This document shows, piece after piece, positions 61,232 to 64,000 of a DNA stretch of 64,000 nt. Made by a program: the position numbers and the translations under genes. The DNA lies in the NCBI GenBank assembly GCA_964517495.1, contig CAZFER010000015.1, positions 1-64,000 on the forward strand, written 5' to 3'. The stretch comes from CAZFER01 sp964517495 (lineage in GTDB: Bacteria > Hinthialibacterota > Hinthialibacteria > Hinthialibacterales > Hinthialibacteraceae). The notes below the pieces were generated by a model. The model was not told where the DNA came from and made no database searches. It saw nothing but the letters and a program-made list of their open reading frames with translations. How positions within the stretch are numbered: the first letter of the stretch is position 1; the number at the start of each line of letters is the position of its first letter.

Positions 61232-63163
61232 TCACCGGTTCGAACTCATGGGTAAATACTCACGATTCTGACCTCTTAACTTAAAGCGTCCTACCATTTC
61301 ACTCAACACCATCGCTTGAGACGAAAGTTCCTCACTGGCCGAGGCTGACTCTTCGCTAATCGATGAATTTTGTTGTGTGATTTGATCCAGTTGCATCATC
61401 GCCGTTCGAATTTGTTCTGCTCCATTGGCTTGCTCAGTGGAGGCCGAAGCAATCTCTTGCACCAGTCTGGATGATTCCTGAATCGCAGGCACAACCTGCT
61501 GGATGACATTACCTGCTTTTTCGGCTTGATCCACACTGGCTTCCGCCAATTGAATAATTTCTTTTGCCGCCTGTTGGCTGCGTTCCGCCAATTTGCGAAC
61601 TTCAACAGCCACAACTGCAAATCCTTTCCCCATCTCACCTGCTCGCGCGGCTTCAATGGCGGCGTTGAGGGCCAATAGATTTGTTTGATCGGCAATATCA
61701 TTAACAATGGATATTTGCTCTGCAATCCGTTTCATCGCTTCCACGGTTTGAGATACAGCCCCTCCACCTTCCTCCGCTTCTCGGGCAGAACGAGTTGTTA
61801 CCTCATTAGATTTTTGGGCATGTTCGGCATTGTTTTTTATGGAACCTGCCAGCTGCTCCACAGACGCTGATGTCTCCTCCAAATTACTGGCTTGCTCAGA
61901 TGCGGACTGGGCGAGACTCTGAGATGAAGAGGAAAGTTCTTCAGAACTTGCTGCAACTTGTTCAGCAGCTTGTTGAATGCCACCAATAATCTCATTTAAA
62001 TTATCACTCATATGTTCAAGCGCACGCGACAATTGTCCGACTTCATCTTCCTGGTTTACAACTGACCGTTGAGTTAAATCCCCCTCAGCAACTTGGAGCG
62101 CAAATTGAGCCGCACTTCGAATCGGACGTGTAATCCCTTTTGCCATAAACCAAAGCAACACCAATCCCGCTGTAATAAAAACAAAACTCAATACAAGCTG
62201 TTTCCACATCATGGAATTGGCGGATGCTGTAACAATATGCTTGGGCACCTGAATACCAATCAGCCAATGTGATCCAGTTTTTCCTATTTCTTTTGGTAGA
62301 ATAACTTGCAGAGTATCATTCTTGAATTCAGCAATCTGTTCGTTTCCATTGATTGATGAAACATCAATTCCAATTTCCTCATCCACCTCATTGATGTTTT
62401 TCCCGACAAGTTCCGGTTTCCCAGTCAACGCAACGATTGTTCCATCCTGGCTCAGAAGAAACATACGTGCGTTTTTATCATAAATATCCAATTGATCCGC
62501 TTTGGCCTGCAAGTTATTTAATCCAAAATCCACACCCGTTATTCCATAAAAGGTATTCTCATGAATAATGGGCACACATAGAGATGTAAGCAACGTCTCT
62601 TTCCCCGCTACATTATAAATGTAAGGATTCAAGATGGCTTCTTGTTTGGTCCGTTTTGGAATTTGATAATAATCACCATCCCCTTCTTCCTCATACGAAG
62701 CAAGAGGCTCCAATACAATATTTCCCGCGCTGTCCCGACATACATACGGTATATAACGGCCTGTGGCATCATGCCCTTCCGTGTTTTTAAAGGCACCATC
62801 TTTACCATCAAAGGCATTGGGTTCCCATAACGTATAAACCCCAAGAAAATCAGGATGGTTTTCCATCAGTTTCCTAAGCATCCCATTGACTGTGGCACGA
62901 TCCAATGAAATAGGTTGATCCTGATCTTTAATGGCGCTCAATTCATGAGCTAAAGTGCGTGAAACATTCAAGGCGGTATTAAATTGAGTCATAAATGACT
63001 GCGCTTCCAGTTGGGTTGAAGCCACTGCCTTTTCTTTTGCTGTTTGCAGCGCCGTTAAAAAAAGCGTGCTTACTGTAAATGAAACAATAATGGCGGTGGA
63101 GACAAAAAGACAAATACCACCCCATACAGCGATTTTTGTTTGAATGGATTTAAACTTCATCAT
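61232..63163 (-). CDS. methyl-accepting chemotaxis protein with dCache sensor
   Basis: A 643-residue chemoreceptor. First transmembrane helix about 12-36. Periplasmic dCache_1-type domain about 40-310 (YTLWEPNAFDG, YIPYVCRDSAGNIVLEPL, YYQIPKRTKQEAILNPYIY, GVDFGLNNLQ). Second helix about 318-342. HAMP about 343-398 (RPIRSAAQFALQVAEGDLTQRS). Signalling coiled coil with hairpin tip IADQTNLLALNAAIEAARAGEMGKGFAVVAVEVRKLAERS. The Cache motif set resembles amino-acid or organic-acid sensors. It couples ligand binding to CheA/CheW and flagellar switching, which fits with fliG at 46533. GAGG lies 6 bases before the first of two ATGs. Confidence 0.96.
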   Translation of the reverse strand: MMKFKSIQTKIAVWGGICLFVSTAIIVSFTVSTLFLTALQTAKEKAVASTQLEAQSFMTQFNTALNVSRTLAHELSAIKDQDQPISLDRATVNGMLRKLMENHPDFLGVYTLWEPNAFDGKDGAFKNTEGHDATGRYIPYVCRDSAGNIVLEPLASYEEEGDGDYYQIPKRTKQEAILNPYIYNVAGKETLLTSLCVPIIHENTFYGITGVDFGLNNLQAKADQLDIYDKNARMFLLSQDGTIVALTGKPELVGKNINEVDEEIGIDVSSINGNEQIAEFKNDTLQVILPKEIGKTGSHWLIGIQVPKHIVTASANSMMWKQLVLSFVFITAGLVLLWFMAKGITRPIRSAAQFALQVAEGDLTQRSVVNQEDEVGQLSRALEHMSDNLNEIIGGIQQAAEQVAASSEELSSSSQSLAQSASEQASNLEETSASVEQLAGSIKNNAEHAQKSNEVTTRSAREAEEGGGAVSQTVEAMKRIAEQISIVNDIADQTNLLALNAAIEAARAGEMGKGFAVVAVEVRKLAERSQQAAKEIIQLAEASVDQAEKAGNVIQQVVPAIQESSRLVQEIASASTEQANGAEQIRTAMMQLDQITQQNSSISEESASASEELSSQAMVLSEMVGRFKLRGQNREYLPMSSNR

Positions 63164-63192
63164 GATTTACCTCATCTAAGTATAAAAGTTAT

Positions 63193-63374
63193 AAGTGGTT
63201 AGCCATTTGAGCACCATTCCCCTCCCAAGATTTGGAAGGGCGAGGAGAGGGTTGATAAGAAAAAGTAGAGCCAACTCCTTTAATCCCTTCCTAACCACCT
63301 CCATCTCATTGGGGGAGGATGAGTGTGGACAATTTTACATTTTCACTCCATTTTTACTTCATGGGCCTGACACG
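63193..63374 (+). repeat. MITE-like intergenic element, copy D
   Basis: Starts AAGTGGTTAGCCATTTGAGCACC and ends ATGGGCCTGACACGG. The ends are imperfect inverted repeats of each other (GTGGTTAGCCAT against GTGTCAGGCCCAT). Internal blocks GAGAGGGTTGATAAGAAAAA and CTCATTGGGGGAGG match copies A-C. Confidence 0.75.
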
Positions 63375-63430
63375 GTACGAATTTTTTTATGATCGGTATG
63401 TGAAAACCAAATAGCAAACGGGATAAACAT

Positions 63431-64000
63431 TCAAAATGTATATCCTACACTAATCGATGCATAAAACTCATCTTCATCATTAACGGTATCTTCAAAAGAC
63501 CATTGGTAATTTATCGAAGGGGTAAGATAAAATTTGCTCCAGGTGAACGTACTTGAAATTCCAAATGTGGAATGGCTCCACCCTGAATCCGAACCAAAAA
63601 CACCTTCATTATATGTTATGTCACAGCTAAAATCGATCGTTTGTTCTGTATCGTTTTTCAAAAAGATCGATGCGGGAAGGGCATAGGATAAACCGAGCGT
63701 ATGAAACCAGCCATTATCGATATGGATTTCACTTTGAACACCATCCCAATCATAAAAGACGGTGTAGGAGGGAACCAAATAACTTGGCCCGATATTGATA
63801 AGCTGGGGCATCGAAATTCCTAAAGCCAATTCCTGAACATCCCCCAGACTGTTGGTTTTGGGGTAAACAAAATAGGTATACGAGGAAAAAATATCCAAGG
63901 CATACGGTTTTTCTTCAAATAGACTAAAAGCATAACCAAAATAAAGATCCAACTCCGTCAATTCTTCGAATCCGGATCCAGCAGGCCATGCACCCCATAC
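63431..64000 (-). CDS. TorF-like outer-membrane beta-barrel protein (partial, 5' end beyond window)
   Basis: The frame is open to the right edge, so only the last 189 residues are present. Alternating amphipathic strands (GFEELTELDLYFGYAFSLF, YALDIFSSYTYFVYP, ELALGISMPQLINIGPSYLVPSYTVFYDW, FHTLGLSYALP, STFTWSKFYLTPSINYQW) end in the terminal strand YASISVGYTF, with aromatic C-terminal Phe as expected for barrel assembly. The VWGAWPAGSGFEELTELDLYFGY pattern recalls TorF-family putative porins. Role: outer-membrane channel, substrate unknown. The TTG at 63961 is an internal codon, not a start. Confidence 0.8.
   Translation of the reverse strand, partial: VWGAWPAGSGFEELTELDLYFGYAFSLFEEKPYALDIFSSYTYFVYPKTNSLGDVQELALGISMPQLINIGPSYLVPSYTVFYDWDGVQSEIHIDNGWFHTLGLSYALPASIFLKNDTEQTIDFSCDITYNEGVFGSDSGWSHSTFGISSTFTWSKFYLTPSINYQWSFEDTVNDEDEFYASISVGYTF

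Noticed and set aside
1..64000. tRNA, rRNA, transposase or phage integrase genes
   Set aside because: None recognised on reading; a tRNAscan or profile search would be the decisive check.

Overview
The window looks like a chromosomal segment of a free-living, Gram-negative-type bacterium with moderate GC content. It encodes lipoproteins, type IV pilin-like proteins, a flagellar motor switch protein, a chemoreceptor and the last part of an outer-membrane barrel. Many secreted Tat- or Sec-targeted enzymes of kinds common in the PVC superphylum and neighbouring glycan-degrading lineages are present: S1 sulfatases, Gfo/Idh/MocA oxidoreductases, 3-keto-disaccharide hydrolase domains and PQQ-type propellers. 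A candidate lineage such as Sumerlaeota, Hydrogenedentota or Hinthialibacterota would fit, but no rRNA or ribosomal protein is present to place it.

Layout. 1-3.6 kb: end of an unseen gene, an SGLT-like sodium/solute symporter and a divergent Xaa-Pro aminopeptidase. 3.6-6.4 kb: a secreted repeat protein interrupted by a 100-N scaffold gap, and a pseudopilin. 6.5-16.8 kb: a sugar island with a GntR/LacI chimeric regulator (AraR type) and possible operators, mannonate dehydratase (uxuA), three Gfo/Idh/MocA oxidoreductases, a URO-D/MtaA-like protein and a secreted toroid-fold protein; a decayed toxin-antitoxin patch lies inside it. 16.9-21.5 kb: a 1539-residue secreted protein with a HEXXH metallopeptidase-like region, a von Willebrand A domain and thrombospondin type 3 repeats. 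21.9-25.8 kb: three more pseudopilins, a membrane protein, a CPXCG-family protein and a membrane-anchored SGNH hydrolase. 26-38.5 kb: four full sulfatases and one truncated one, a hybrid propeller histidine kinase, a small lipoprotein and a penicillin-acylase-family hydrolase. 38.5-40 kb: an AT-rich accessory patch with a membrane protein, an attC-like sequence, a HicB-like gene and a hydrolase fragment. 40-46 kb: an ATP-grasp/N-formylglutamate-amidohydrolase fusion, a secreted two-domain jelly-roll-like protein, a tandem DUF1080 protein and a PQQ-type propeller. 46.5-50.8 kb: fliG and a two-gene glycosyltransferase operon. 51.2-60.9 kb: a probable signalling operon (lipoprotein, FHA protein, PP2C phosphatase, Ser/Thr kinase with a formylglycine-enzyme-like ectodomain, secreted protein, deoxyhypusine-synthase-like protein). 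61.2-64 kb: a dCache chemoreceptor and a TorF-like porin fragment.

How the genes work together (inference). The first half reads as a system for sulfated and uronate-containing polysaccharides: exported sulfatases remove sulfate, periplasmic oxidoreductases and DUF1080 proteins act on sugars, the symporter imports them and UxuA feeds uronates into central metabolism. The second half is dominated by surface signalling. Dispersed intergenic repeats are abundant: a roughly 200-bp MITE-like family in four copies, short AGGGGC hairpins and a GGGAGGGCGAGG family. No transposase, integrase, CRISPR array, rRNA or tRNA was recognised.
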